A DNA stretch of 64,000 nt, from assembly GCA_016916535.1 (NCBI GenBank), contig CP070276.1:620001-684000 (forward strand), written 5' to 3'. The stretch comes from Dysgonomonadaceae bacterium zrk40 (GTDB lineage: Bacteria > Bacteroidota > Bacteroidia > Bacteroidales > Dysgonomonadaceae). A model generated the notes under the pieces. It made no database searches, was not told where the DNA came from, and saw only the letters and a list, made by a program, of their open reading frames with translations. Positions 44,309-53,348 of this stretch are shown piece by piece. The stretch's first letter is position 1; each line of letters opens with the position of its first letter. The translations under genes were made by a program, and so were the position numbers.

Positions 44309-45148
44309 ATGAAACATCTGAACCTTATCCTGCTCTTCCTGATAGCCTCGCTCACATCGCTGACGGCACAGGAACCGAAGTTCACGGAGTACCCGCTCAA
44401 CACGGTGAAAGAAAAACCGAAGGCAGATATGGATCCAAAAAAGGGGCTGACGGCACCCTCACTGCGCATCTACCTGCCGGAGGCGGAGAAGGCGACGGGA
44501 CGGATGGTGATCGCACTGCCGGGCGGTGGCTACAGTGGATTGGCAATGTTCCACGAGGGGTACGACTGGGCCGAATATTTCCTCAGCAAGGGGATCGCCT
44601 TGGGTGTACTCAAATACCGCATGCCGGCCGGGGATCACAGCATCCCCTATGCCGATGTGCAGGCTGCATTCAACATGGTACTGGAGCATGCTGCAGAATG
44701 GAAGGTGAACCCGGAACAGATCGGCATCATGGGCTCCTCGGCAGGAGGACATTTGGCTTCGACCTTTGCCACCCACGCTCCGGTAGTTGAAAAGCCTGCC
44801 TTCCAGATATTGCTCTACCCGGTGATTACGATGGACCCGCTCCTTACCCACAGCGGTTCACGTAGGAACCTGCTGGGTGAGAACCCATCGGAAGAGCTCA
44901 CCAACCGCTTCTCAAACGAGCTGCGCGTAGATGGCAACACCCCACCCGCTTTCATCATCTTCGCCGCCGACGACAGGGCGGTGCCCCCCGCCAACGGACT
45001 CCGTTACGCGGAGGCGATGACACGGCACGACCGGCCGGTCACCTTCCTCCTCTACCCCACCGGCGGCCACGGCTTCGGCAACCGTGAATCGTTCGCCTAC
45101 AAGAAACAGTTCCTGCTGGAGCTGGACCGCTGGTTGGAAGGGCTCTGA
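44309..45148 (+). CDS. Secreted alpha/beta-hydrolase (carbohydrate esterase-like)
   Basis: From ATG 44309 the 279-residue protein has a signal peptide (LILLFLIASLTSLTAQ), the oxyanion motif ALPGGGYSGLAMFHEG near residue 70, nucleophile motif IMGSSAGGHLAS near residue 148 and catalytic PTGGHGFGNR near residue 250. This is the BD-FAE/acetyl-xylan-esterase-like group common in Bacteroidetes polysaccharide loci, which removes acetyl or feruloyl groups from sugars. It sits between the GH97 gene and the GH30 operon and is convergent with the latter. Confidence 0.88.
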   Translation: MKHLNLILLFLIASLTSLTAQEPKFTEYPLNTVKEKPKADMDPKKGLTAPSLRIYLPEAEKATGRMVIALPGGGYSGLAMFHEGYDWAEYFLSKGIALGVLKYRMPAGDHSIPYADVQAAFNMVLEHAAEWKVNPEQIGIMGSSAGGHLASTFATHAPVVEKPAFQILLYPVITMDPLLTHSGSRRNLLGENPSEELTNRFSNELRVDGNTPPAFIIFAADDRAVPPANGLRYAEAMTRHDRPVTFLLYPTGGHGFGNRESFAYKKQFLLELDRWLEGL

Positions 45149-45194
45149 ACAATTCATCAGGAAGCAGGCGTTTTGTTGTCCTGAAAGGCGACAT

Positions 45195-45235
45195 AAAAAA
45201 ACAAGCCGACACTCTTTACAAGAGATGCCGGCTTG
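45195..45235 (-). terminator. Terminator of the lipoprotein-SusC-SusD-GH30 operon
   Basis: Minus strand: CAAGCCG (45235-45229) pairs with CGGCTTG (45208-45202), with an inner CTCTT/AAGAG pairing, and is followed by a run of T (45201-45195, one G). It lies 30 bases past the GH30 stop and also faces the esterase gene end. Confidence 0.75.
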
Positions 45236-45264
45236 TCGTATGTTCCAAAATAATGATTGCGGCG

Positions 45265-46860
45265 TCAGAGCTGATAGACCACTGTGGTGACGCTTGCAGC
45301 ATCAAGCACAACCGGTTTGCCCGGGGCAAATACCGCCTCCTGCAACTCCTTCACCGTAGAGGTGGTGTAGGTCTTCACCGCGGCACTGCTGTCCCAGCCC
45401 TTGCGTGTCTCGGTGAGCTGCACCGGCTTGTCGCTAAGGTTGGTGTAGACAGCTACCAGCTGCCTCCCGTCGGGGGAGAGATAACCGGAACCAAAGAAGC
45501 TACGCGACTCGTTCATGGAGAGCTCAATCCGCTTGTAGCCGGGACGAATGAATCGGCTGTAATTGCCCAGCACCCACAGTGTGGGCGTGGCTGCAAATGT
45601 GCCATCACCCGACATCACATCGCCCCACTCGCCCCCGTCGGGTGTGAGGGAGATGAGCAAGAATCGGTTCTGGTGGCCCCAGTGCGCCACATCCATGGCT
45701 GTCCAGAAGCTCCAGGAGGTGACACCGGCCACTGTGAGGTCGTTGTGTATTACCTTCGACATATAAAGCGCAATGTCCATCGTGGTGGCATTCTCATGAC
45801 CCACATATTCCGATGAACTGTAACCATCGCCGATCATACTCCATTCGCTTTGCCATACCTCCAGATTGTACTGACGGGCAATCTCTGCCACATTCGATCG
45901 TACCGTACGCATGCCCTCCCACGAGCCATCGGTCCAGTAGCTGTGACCGCTAATCAGGTTTTTGAGATGCTTCAGGTCACCGACATAGGTTGGTCTTTCA
46001 GGATTGAAGAAATCGGCAACCACATAGCTGCGGGCACGATCACCCTTGCTCTTGTAGAAATACTCCCAGTCGCCCGACTCACCAAGCAACATGTCAACGG
46101 GAAGATTTCGCTCGTTGAGAGCACGATCCAGTTCCCTGGCCAGTGTAGCTATCTCATCGTTGGTCCATCCGCTGCCCTCCTGGTCGTGACCCTCCCAGTT
46201 GTACTGTGGTTCATTCACCGGTGAGATGTGGGTGATGTTGTATCCATCCGCATGAAAATGGGAGGCCACATCGGCCAGGTAATCTGCAAAATCGTCAAAA
46301 TATTCACTTCTCAGGTTGGCATACCCACCCCGGTCGGAGCGACCCTGACCGTTGTAGGTATACTGCACCGGAGGGGAGTTGCTGAACAGGATGAACTGCT
46401 CCACACCCAGCTCACGGGCACGCTGCATGAAATAACGCTGTCCCATGCACTTTTCCCAGTCATAGCTCCCGTCAGCGGTCAGGAAGCTCTCGGCACGCCG
46501 CGTGATGGTGTTGATACCGCTGGCATCACCCTGCTCTGCCGAACCGGCACCCAGGTTGACACGCCACATGGAGAGGCCGATTCCTTTGGGCTGTCCATCA
46601 GCGATCTCCTGTGAGAAGAGCAGCTCGCTGAGGCGGTCACGGCTCCCGGTCCAGTACTTGCCTACCCAGGCTGGCTGCCAGGCATCGGAAGCACCGAAGC
46701 CGGCAACAGTCTGGTAGGTGAGCGCTGCATTGAGGGTTACCTGCTTCTCTACCGCATTGGAGGGAACCGGCTCTTCCAGTTTCTTTTCATCCTGCTTGTC
46801 ACTGCAGGCAATCATCCCTCCTGCCAGCAAGGCAAGTACCCAGATACCGATTCTATTCAT
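45265..46860 (-). CDS. GH30 family glycoside hydrolase, lipoprotein
   Basis: The 531-residue protein has a lipoprotein signal (ALLAGGMIAC, Cys 17) and a GH30 barrel: TYQTVAGFGASDAWQ at the start, HISPVNEPQYNWEGHDQEG near residue 215 with the acid/base Glu, and LEVWQSEWSMIGDG near residue 325 with the nucleophile Glu. A C-terminal beta-sandwich follows. ATG 46860 is chosen because longer starts overlap the SusD stop. Retaining GH30 enzymes in such loci act on beta-1,6-glucan or on galactans and xylans; the NEPQ..WE..QEG pattern favours a beta-1,6-linked substrate (inference). Cell-surface endo-enzyme of the operon. Confidence 0.9.
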   Translation of the reverse strand: MNRIGIWVLALLAGGMIACSDKQDEKKLEEPVPSNAVEKQVTLNAALTYQTVAGFGASDAWQPAWVGKYWTGSRDRLSELLFSQEIADGQPKGIGLSMWRVNLGAGSAEQGDASGINTITRRAESFLTADGSYDWEKCMGQRYFMQRARELGVEQFILFSNSPPVQYTYNGQGRSDRGGYANLRSEYFDDFADYLADVASHFHADGYNITHISPVNEPQYNWEGHDQEGSGWTNDEIATLARELDRALNERNLPVDMLLGESGDWEYFYKSKGDRARSYVVADFFNPERPTYVGDLKHLKNLISGHSYWTDGSWEGMRTVRSNVAEIARQYNLEVWQSEWSMIGDGYSSSEYVGHENATTMDIALYMSKVIHNDLTVAGVTSWSFWTAMDVAHWGHQNRFLLISLTPDGGEWGDVMSGDGTFAATPTLWVLGNYSRFIRPGYKRIELSMNESRSFFGSGYLSPDGRQLVAVYTNLSDKPVQLTETRKGWDSSAAVKTYTTSTVKELQEAVFAPGKPVVLDAASVTTVVYQL

Positions 46861-46871
46861 TACACCCATCA

Positions 46872-48497
46872 TCAATTCCATCCGGGATTCTGGGTGATGG
46901 ATCCATTCGACATTGTAATCTCGTACAAGGGTATCGGGAAGAGCAGGTCGCGATCTTCACGGAAGGTCGATCCCTTGTCGCTCGACTCACGCTGGTTCTC
47001 CCACTCATAGGGATCACGCGTGTCGGGGTTGTTGTTCCAACGGACAAACGATCCATTCTCACCCATGAGGTTGCTCATCACCTTCTTGCCATTGTCATCC
47101 ACCCAGCGACGGATGTCGTAGAGGCGGTTCTGCTCGAAGGCAAGTTCCAGGCGGCGCTCGGTGCGGATCAGCTGACGAAGATCGTTGCCACCGGCAGTGA
47201 CTGCTGGCAAGTCGACACGTGCACGCACTTCGTTGAGGGCAGCTCGCGCTGACACATCGTCACCGGTCTCATTGCAGGCCTCGGCATAGAGCAGCAGGAT
47301 ATCGGCGTAGCGCAGCAGGCGGTGGTTGAGGGGTACCTTGTCGATATTGAACACTTCGGGACGTTTTGACAGCGGGATGTAATACTTGCGCATGAGACGG
47401 GCCGACTTGTGCTTGGAGGGATCAACGGCATAGGTGCCGTCACCATTCTGGTCACCCTGCAGCTCGATTACCTCTTCAAAGTCAGGCTCACCGGCAATGT
47501 CTGCATCACCATGCTTGATGATTGTCCAGCGCAGACGCTCGCTGTCGCCGGCCTCCAGATAAGCATTCTCAAGGTTCGCAGATGGAAGACCCCAGGCCCA
47601 GCCATCCTGATCGCCACCGGAACGGTTGCCGGCAACTACGGAGAGACTGCCACCAAGCGCATAGACACCATCGTAGGTGAACTGCACCTCGAACAGCGAC
47701 TCCACGCTGTTGTCGTTATCGATATCCCACACATCGCCAAAGTTATTGAGCAACTGGTACTCCCCTTCGTCGATCACTGTTTTCAGTGCTGTCTTTGCCT
47801 CGTCCCACTTCCCTTGGTAGACATAGACCTTACCCAGGAAACCGAGAGCGGCACCACGTGTGGCACGACCTACCTCGTTGTCGGACTGACTGCTACGCTG
47901 GGGCAGCACTGCTGCTGCATCCTGCAGGTCTTTCTCAATGAAGGCGTAGACCTCCTCGGCGCTGTTGCGTTCGATGCCCTGAATCTCATCGGGCATGGCA
48001 AAGCTCTCTACGATGGGTACACCACCAAAGTTCTTCACCAGCTCAAAGTAATAGAATGCACGAAGGAACTTAGCCTCGGCAATGAGTCGTGCCATCTTGG
48101 CCTCATCGGTGATGGGTGCTTCGGCAATCTTGTTGATGGCGATATTGGTACGCAGGATGCCCTTGTAACGATACTGCCAGAAGTTGGAGATGAGACCGTT
48201 GCTCTGTCCATTGCTCTGGAAGAAGGCGAGAGAGGTGTAATCACTCTGCTGGGTGGTGTTGCCCATCCAGCCGTCGTCACTGGTCATCTCGGAGAGCAGC
48301 CAGACGGTGTTAACCTGCCACCAGCCATTGAAGGTGAGGGCATTGTAGCAACCGGTCACAAACGACTCAGCTTCGGCTTCTGTCTTGAAATAGGTGTCCA
48401 GGTTCTCCTGGCCTCTCACCTCCTCCTCCAGGAAATCGGAGCAGGAACCAATCAGTATGGTGAGAATCAGTGCTGGAAGGATATAATATTTTTTCAT
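46872..48497 (-). CDS. SusD/RagB-like outer-membrane lipoprotein
   Basis: The 541-residue protein has a lipoprotein signal (LTILIGSCSD, Cys 17) and the SusD helices (LIAEAKFLRAFYYFELVKNFGGVPIVE near residue 135). The C-terminal block (RYADILLLYAEACNETGD, then IRTERRLELAFEQNRLYDIRRW) follows. Normal length for the family. It pairs with the SusC encoded 14 bases upstream and is followed by the GH30 gene. Confidence 0.95.
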   Translation of the reverse strand: MKKYYILPALILTILIGSCSDFLEEEVRGQENLDTYFKTEAEAESFVTGCYNALTFNGWWQVNTVWLLSEMTSDDGWMGNTTQQSDYTSLAFFQSNGQSNGLISNFWQYRYKGILRTNIAINKIAEAPITDEAKMARLIAEAKFLRAFYYFELVKNFGGVPIVESFAMPDEIQGIERNSAEEVYAFIEKDLQDAAAVLPQRSSQSDNEVGRATRGAALGFLGKVYVYQGKWDEAKTALKTVIDEGEYQLLNNFGDVWDIDNDNSVESLFEVQFTYDGVYALGGSLSVVAGNRSGGDQDGWAWGLPSANLENAYLEAGDSERLRWTIIKHGDADIAGEPDFEEVIELQGDQNGDGTYAVDPSKHKSARLMRKYYIPLSKRPEVFNIDKVPLNHRLLRYADILLLYAEACNETGDDVSARAALNEVRARVDLPAVTAGGNDLRQLIRTERRLELAFEQNRLYDIRRWVDDNGKKVMSNLMGENGSFVRWNNNPDTRDPYEWENQRESSDKGSTFREDRDLLFPIPLYEITMSNGSITQNPGWN

Positions 48498-48511
48498 ATG
48501 CATCGGGGATA

Positions 48512-51500
48512 TTAAAATTTAAAATCAATACCGAACAGGAACGTACGGGGATTGGGATATGCAATGCCATCGATACCGGTCTCGATCACGCTTCCGTCAA
48601 GCAGCGGACGCTCAGGATCCATACCGGAGTAACCGGTGATGGTGAACGGATTCTGTGCCGAGAGGGAGAGACGCAGGTCCATGCCGCCGACAAACTTCTT
48701 CGGCAACGTGTAACCGAGCTGCATCAATTTCACACGCAGGTAGGAACCATCTTCCACGTAGAAGCTGGATACACGCGTGTAGTTCTGGTTGGTGTCGTTG
48801 GCCGAGAGACGGGGGATGTCCGTACTGGTTCCTTCACCGCTCCAGGCTTTTGCCAGCGTACCGGCATAAACATTCTGGCCGCTCACACCGGAGTAGAGAC
48901 CCTTGGTCTTGTTGTAAATGTCGTTGCCGAGGGTGCCGTAGAAGTTGGCCGAGAAATCCCAGTTGCGGTAGTTGACACCAATGTTCGATCCTACCATCAA
49001 ATCGGGATAGGGATTGCCGATCCATGTCTTGTCATTCTCATCGAGCACTCCGTCGTAGTTCCGGTCGGTGAAGCGAATGTCGCCCGGACGCGCGTCGCGC
49101 TGGATAAGACGGCCATGCTCATCGGTATGGGCATTGACCTCTTCCCAGTTCTGGAAGATGCCGTCGGCAAGGTAGCCATGGAAGCGGCTGATGAGTCCGC
49201 CATCCTCGTTGCGGATGATCTGGTCGCCATTGAAGCCGCCGGTGAGGATGGGTCCGTCACCTGAGAACTTGATGGCTTCGTTGCGTACCTGGGACAGGTT
49301 GAGTCCCACCTGATAGCCGAAGTCACCCACTTTGTCGCGCCAGTTAAGTCCCAGCTCCCATCCGCTGGCTTTCATGCTGCCGATGTTCATCCATACCTGA
49401 CCGTTCCAGTCGGGATAACCGGTAACAAAGACGTTCTGCTTGCGGTAGAGCATGTCGTGCGACTTCTTCTGATAGAGATCGAAGATCACATCCAGCCTGT
49501 TGTCGAGGATGGTGAGATCGATCCCGAAGTTGTAGTCTTCCACTGTCTCCCAGCGCAGGTTGCTGTTGCCCACCGAGGTGATGGTGGTGCCGGGAACACG
49601 TGTCGGCGTATTGCCAAAGACATAATCGGAGGAACCGATGGTGGAGATATAGGCTGAGTTGGCAATGGACTGGTTGCCCACGCGTCCCCACCCTAGACGT
49701 ATCTTCATGTTATCGATCAGATCCTGATCCAGCATGAACGACTCGTTGCTGACACGCCAGGCGGCCGATACCGAAGGGAAAGTAGCATACTTGTTGCCTG
49801 TGGGGAAGCGGGAAGAGCCATCCACACGCACCGATGCGGTGAGGTAGTAGCGATAATCGAAATGATACATCACACGACCCAGGTAGGATACAAGCGTGTT
49901 GTAGCCGGTGTTGCCGCTTGCTTTCTGGTTCTGTGTACCGGCACTCACCTCCTGCAGGTTATCGCTGTTGTTGGGGATATCCTCGCTGGAGCCGTTGAGC
50001 CAGTAGTTGGCAAACTTCTCGGCAGTGAAACCGGCCATGGTGTTGAGGTGATGCTGCTCACCCACTGTGAACATATAATTGGCCGTGTTGGTCCAGTTGT
50101 AATCGAACCACTCGTTCATGGAGCGGGAGGCAACACTGAGGTCCGACTTCTCGAGTGCATCGATGAAGAACTCAGGTGTGAAGGAGTCGCTGCGACGGAA
50201 CTGTGCGTTGACACCATACTGAGTGCGGAGCGTGAGTCCTTCAATGGGACTGATCTCCAGATAGGGGTTCAGCAGCATGCCATAGAGACGGCTGTGTGCA
50301 TTGGCGCGGGCCAGTGAAGCACGGGGGTTCCACTCCTGGTTGTTGTATGAACGGGCATAGTTGTTGTAGATGTTTTCACTCCACTCCTCTTCGGGACGAT
50401 AGATGGGCGTGGTGGGGTCCATAGACATTGCAGCCGAGAAGAGGTTGGGTGTATTGTCCCACGACTCCACACGGGGAGCGAGGTTGAAACCGAGCTTCAC
50501 AATTCTGTTGAAGGTGTACTCGGTATTGAGGCGGGTGTTGATCTTATCCCAATAGCCCACGTCATATTGTGAGTTGTTGCGGAAATAACCGAGGCTCAGG
50601 TTGTAAACAAGCTTGTCGTTGCCACCGGCAACGCTGAACTGGTAGTTTTGCACCATCGCTGTTTTGTTGACGGTCTCATTCCACCAGTCGGTACCTTCCG
50701 CATCGGTATAACCATCCTTGCCGTTCCACACCGGTGTGCGACCATCGTTGGTGTAACGGGTCTTGAACACCTGCTCATATTCAGAAGCGCCTGCCATGCC
50801 GGGATCAGAGAGCGTCTGAAAACCGGTACCGGCACTGAAGTTGAAGCGGGGTTTCCCTGCCGACCCCTTCTTGGTGGTGATCAGGATCACACCGTTGGAG
50901 CCTCGCGTACCATAGATGGCAGCGGCAGAGGCATCCTTGAGCACTTCCATCGATTCGATGTCATTGTTGTTCAGGAAGTTGATATTGTTACCCACGGGCA
51001 TGCCATCCACCACGTAGAGTGGATCGGTACCGTTAACGGTGGTGACACCGCGGATGAGCACCTTGGGAGTGGTGCCGGGACCGCCACCACTGGTGATCTG
51101 CACACCGTTCACCTTGCCCTGGAGGGCATCCATGGCATTGCCGGTGATCACCTCGGTGATTTCTTCTCCTTTCACCGTTGAGATGGAGCTGGTGAGGTCG
51201 CTCTTGCGCACCACTCCATAACCCACGACGACCAGCTCATCGAGCAGCTCGGTCGATTCCTCCATCACCACATTGATGGTGTTGCGTCCACTGATGTTCA
51301 CCTCAACCGTTTCATAGCCGATGGTAGAGAAGATGAGCACGCCATCGCTTGCCACATTGTTCAGTTCATATTCCCCGTCGAGACCGGTCATGGTCCCGTT
51401 GTAGGTTCCTTTCACCTGCACGGTTGCTCCTATCATCGGCTCACTGTCGGTGGCAGATGTGACTACACCTTTCACGGTTATCTGTGCGTGGGTGTAGAAG

Positions 51501-51541
51501 GAGACAAGTAACAGGCACAGTATGATTAATTGTTTTCTCAT
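48512..51541 (-). CDS. SusC-like TonB-dependent receptor
   Basis: The 1009-residue protein has a signal peptide (ILCLLLVSFYTHAQ), the carboxypeptidase-like domain (TVKGVVTSATDSEPMIGATV), the SusC box (LLDELVVVGYGVVRKSDLT), a plug and a barrel ending FLFGIDFKF. Unlike the SusC at 23.6 kb it has no STN domain, which agrees with control by the divergent hybrid two-component regulator instead of a sigma/FecR pair. It lies 19 bases after the lipoprotein gene. Confidence 0.95.
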   Translation of the reverse strand: MRKQLIILCLLLVSFYTHAQITVKGVVTSATDSEPMIGATVQVKGTYNGTMTGLDGEYELNNVASDGVLIFSTIGYETVEVNISGRNTINVVMEESTELLDELVVVGYGVVRKSDLTSSISTVKGEEITEVITGNAMDALQGKVNGVQITSGGGPGTTPKVLIRGVTTVNGTDPLYVVDGMPVGNNINFLNNNDIESMEVLKDASAAAIYGTRGSNGVILITTKKGSAGKPRFNFSAGTGFQTLSDPGMAGASEYEQVFKTRYTNDGRTPVWNGKDGYTDAEGTDWWNETVNKTAMVQNYQFSVAGGNDKLVYNLSLGYFRNNSQYDVGYWDKINTRLNTEYTFNRIVKLGFNLAPRVESWDNTPNLFSAAMSMDPTTPIYRPEEEWSENIYNNYARSYNNQEWNPRASLARANAHSRLYGMLLNPYLEISPIEGLTLRTQYGVNAQFRRSDSFTPEFFIDALEKSDLSVASRSMNEWFDYNWTNTANYMFTVGEQHHLNTMAGFTAEKFANYWLNGSSEDIPNNSDNLQEVSAGTQNQKASGNTGYNTLVSYLGRVMYHFDYRYYLTASVRVDGSSRFPTGNKYATFPSVSAAWRVSNESFMLDQDLIDNMKIRLGWGRVGNQSIANSAYISTIGSSDYVFGNTPTRVPGTTITSVGNSNLRWETVEDYNFGIDLTILDNRLDVIFDLYQKKSHDMLYRKQNVFVTGYPDWNGQVWMNIGSMKASGWELGLNWRDKVGDFGYQVGLNLSQVRNEAIKFSGDGPILTGGFNGDQIIRNEDGGLISRFHGYLADGIFQNWEEVNAHTDEHGRLIQRDARPGDIRFTDRNYDGVLDENDKTWIGNPYPDLMVGSNIGVNYRNWDFSANFYGTLGNDIYNKTKGLYSGVSGQNVYAGTLAKAWSGEGTSTDIPRLSANDTNQNYTRVSSFYVEDGSYLRVKLMQLGYTLPKKFVGGMDLRLSLSAQNPFTITGYSGMDPERPLLDGSVIETGIDGIAYPNPRTFLFGIDFKF

Positions 51542-51560
51542 GTCGAATTTTGTGTTATAA

Positions 51561-53045
51561 TTAGTTTGCCGGAATCATTTTGCCTCTGCCGAGGTGTGCA
51601 TCGAAATAGAACCTGTAGCTGCCGGAGACCTGTACAACAGGCTTGGCCCAGTTGTCCATACCCTTCTTGCCGGTCCACTCGGGGTTCACCTTGTCGCCGT
51701 AGTAGTCGAATTTCTCAGGATCGGCAGAGTTGTCGACACGCCAGGTGCAGTAGTTCCACCAGCCATTGCTGTGCCAGTTGTGGATGATGAAGTTCATCTG
51801 CTCGCCTGCTTCGAGCACCAACGGATCTTCCAGCCAGAAGCGGTGCGGATTTTGAGGATCCTGCACGAAGCGGGTGATGTCACCGGGACCGCTGGTGGTG
51901 TATCCGAAGTAGAATTCCTGCAACCATGAGCCACCGTCGAACCATGTATCGAGGCTGATGGAGCCATACACGTGCGGGATGGGATCGATTGCTTCTGATA
52001 CGGGATAGGTGCTGATGCTGTAGTCGCCGCTCTGCACGTTGAAACGTATCAGGTAGTAGACACCGGCTTCATTGAGCACGATGGGCTGTGCTACCTCCGG
52101 ATCATCTGTCAGCTTGCTGTTGTCGAGGGGATCGATGCCGAAGCTGATGGGCGAGAAGTCACTGCGCTGCGGGAGGAAGAAGATCTTCGTGCCGGCCGCA
52201 GCATTGTAGTAACGTGCTTCATATTCATATTCGCCTGTATGGTCAATCAGCATGGGTACGCCAAACACGTCGCTGTTCAGCTGCTCTGCCGTCTCCACGT
52301 CGCTGAGCCACATCTTCGGGAAGTCGGGCATCTCGCTCACGGTGATCACGCTTGTGCGGGTGACACTGTGGTCGAACTTGTCGGTAGCCGTGATGGTGAG
52401 GTTATAGGTAGCAATCTCGGAGGGTACCACAATGGGGTCACTGTAATCGAGTCTGTTGCCGTTGGTAAAGGAGGTGATCTCCTTCAGGTAGTCCAGCTCG
52501 GGGATGGCGACTGTCACTGTTTCCAGTGCCTTGTCGTCGCTTACCGTGAACTTCACATTCAGACGCGTGGTCTCCTTGAGGAGAACAGTCATCTCATCCG
52601 AGGGAGCAGCGTTGAACACGGGAGCAACGAAATCACCATCCATGGTGATGAGCAGATCCTGCGTCACTTCGCGTCCACCAACATCCACAACAGTCACCTG
52701 CACGGTGAATGAGTCGCCAATCTCATCGGCATTTGTCTTGAAGCTGTAACTCAGGTCGTACGACTCGAGGGGCTTCTCGTAGATCTTGATGATGTCGATG
52801 GTCTTGTTTAGCTGCAACGGAGAGCACAACAGACGGATGGCAGCTATTCCGTCCTTGTCGGTAACCAACCCTTCAATTGTAAAGGTTCGTCCTGCTTCGG
52901 TCTGAATATGAGCCGAAGTGAGTGTGAGCGTGGGTGCTGCTCCGTCAACATCACCCCACTGGGGATCATCGTCGCTGCAGGCATTCCATCCGAAGAGGAA
53001 GAGTGCACTCAAACCCATGAGCAATAAAAATTGTCTTGTTTTCAT
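51561..53045 (-). CDS. SusE/F-like surface glycan-binding lipoprotein
   Basis: The 494-residue lipoprotein (lipobox GWNAC, Cys 23) has two or three Ig-like domains (residues about 35-280, each with a DKDGI/DKALE-type turn). Its C-terminal half is rich in Trp and Tyr (WFDGGSWLQEFYFGYTTSG, WHSNGWWNYCTWRV) and ends in the SusE-like SYRFYFDAHLGRGKMIPAN. Trp/Tyr-rich surfaces of this kind bind glycans. It is the first gene of the operon, ahead of SusC; such binding proteins more often follow SusD. A possible -7 box, minus TATATTTG, is at 53170-53177. Confidence 0.82.
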   Translation of the reverse strand: MKTRQFLLLMGLSALFLFGWNACSDDDPQWGDVDGAAPTLTLTSAHIQTEAGRTFTIEGLVTDKDGIAAIRLLCSPLQLNKTIDIIKIYEKPLESYDLSYSFKTNADEIGDSFTVQVTVVDVGGREVTQDLLITMDGDFVAPVFNAAPSDEMTVLLKETTRLNVKFTVSDDKALETVTVAIPELDYLKEITSFTNGNRLDYSDPIVVPSEIATYNLTITATDKFDHSVTRTSVITVSEMPDFPKMWLSDVETAEQLNSDVFGVPMLIDHTGEYEYEARYYNAAAGTKIFFLPQRSDFSPISFGIDPLDNSKLTDDPEVAQPIVLNEAGVYYLIRFNVQSGDYSISTYPVSEAIDPIPHVYGSISLDTWFDGGSWLQEFYFGYTTSGPGDITRFVQDPQNPHRFWLEDPLVLEAGEQMNFIIHNWHSNGWWNYCTWRVDNSADPEKFDYYGDKVNPEWTGKKGMDNWAKPVVQVSGSYRFYFDAHLGRGKMIPAN

Positions 53046-53314
53046 TAAGAGTTTAATTGTAAAGGTTATTAATCAATTTTTTCAACTGTATCAGCTTGTG
53101 TTCACACAGTGCTGGACGGGATGCGTTGCATTGCGTTGCAGTCCCGCCGATGTCCGGTAATACAGTGTGCAAATATAGAGATTACTATTGCTGGGGATGG
53201 ACTGAAATTGCTCAAATAGGGACTGTTTTTCGTCATTAACACGTGCCACGCCTCTCCTTACAAACTGAAAACCTTTATATTAACATTTACAACGCAAAGA
53301 ATCAGGTGCAGGAG
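53046..53314. other. Divergent control region between the GH30 operon and its regulator
   Basis: It holds a minus-strand -7 box (53170-53177) and, downstream on that strand, a leader of about 120 bases with complementary segments (GGGA/TCCC and GGAC/GTCC around GCAACGCAATGCAACGCA). Binding sites of the regulator should lie here, but no clear direct repeat pair stands out. Confidence 0.4.
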
Positions 53315-53344
53315 TTGATGCTACTTAAATCTTTGCTATTTTTG
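53315..53344 (+). promoter_or_regulatory. Promoter of the hybrid two-component regulator gene
   Basis: TTG (53315-53317), a 19-base spacer and TATTTTTG (53337-53344) match the consensus exactly. The -7 box ends four bases before ATG 53349, so the transcript should be leaderless or nearly so. Confidence 0.65.
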
Positions 53345-53348
53345 CACC

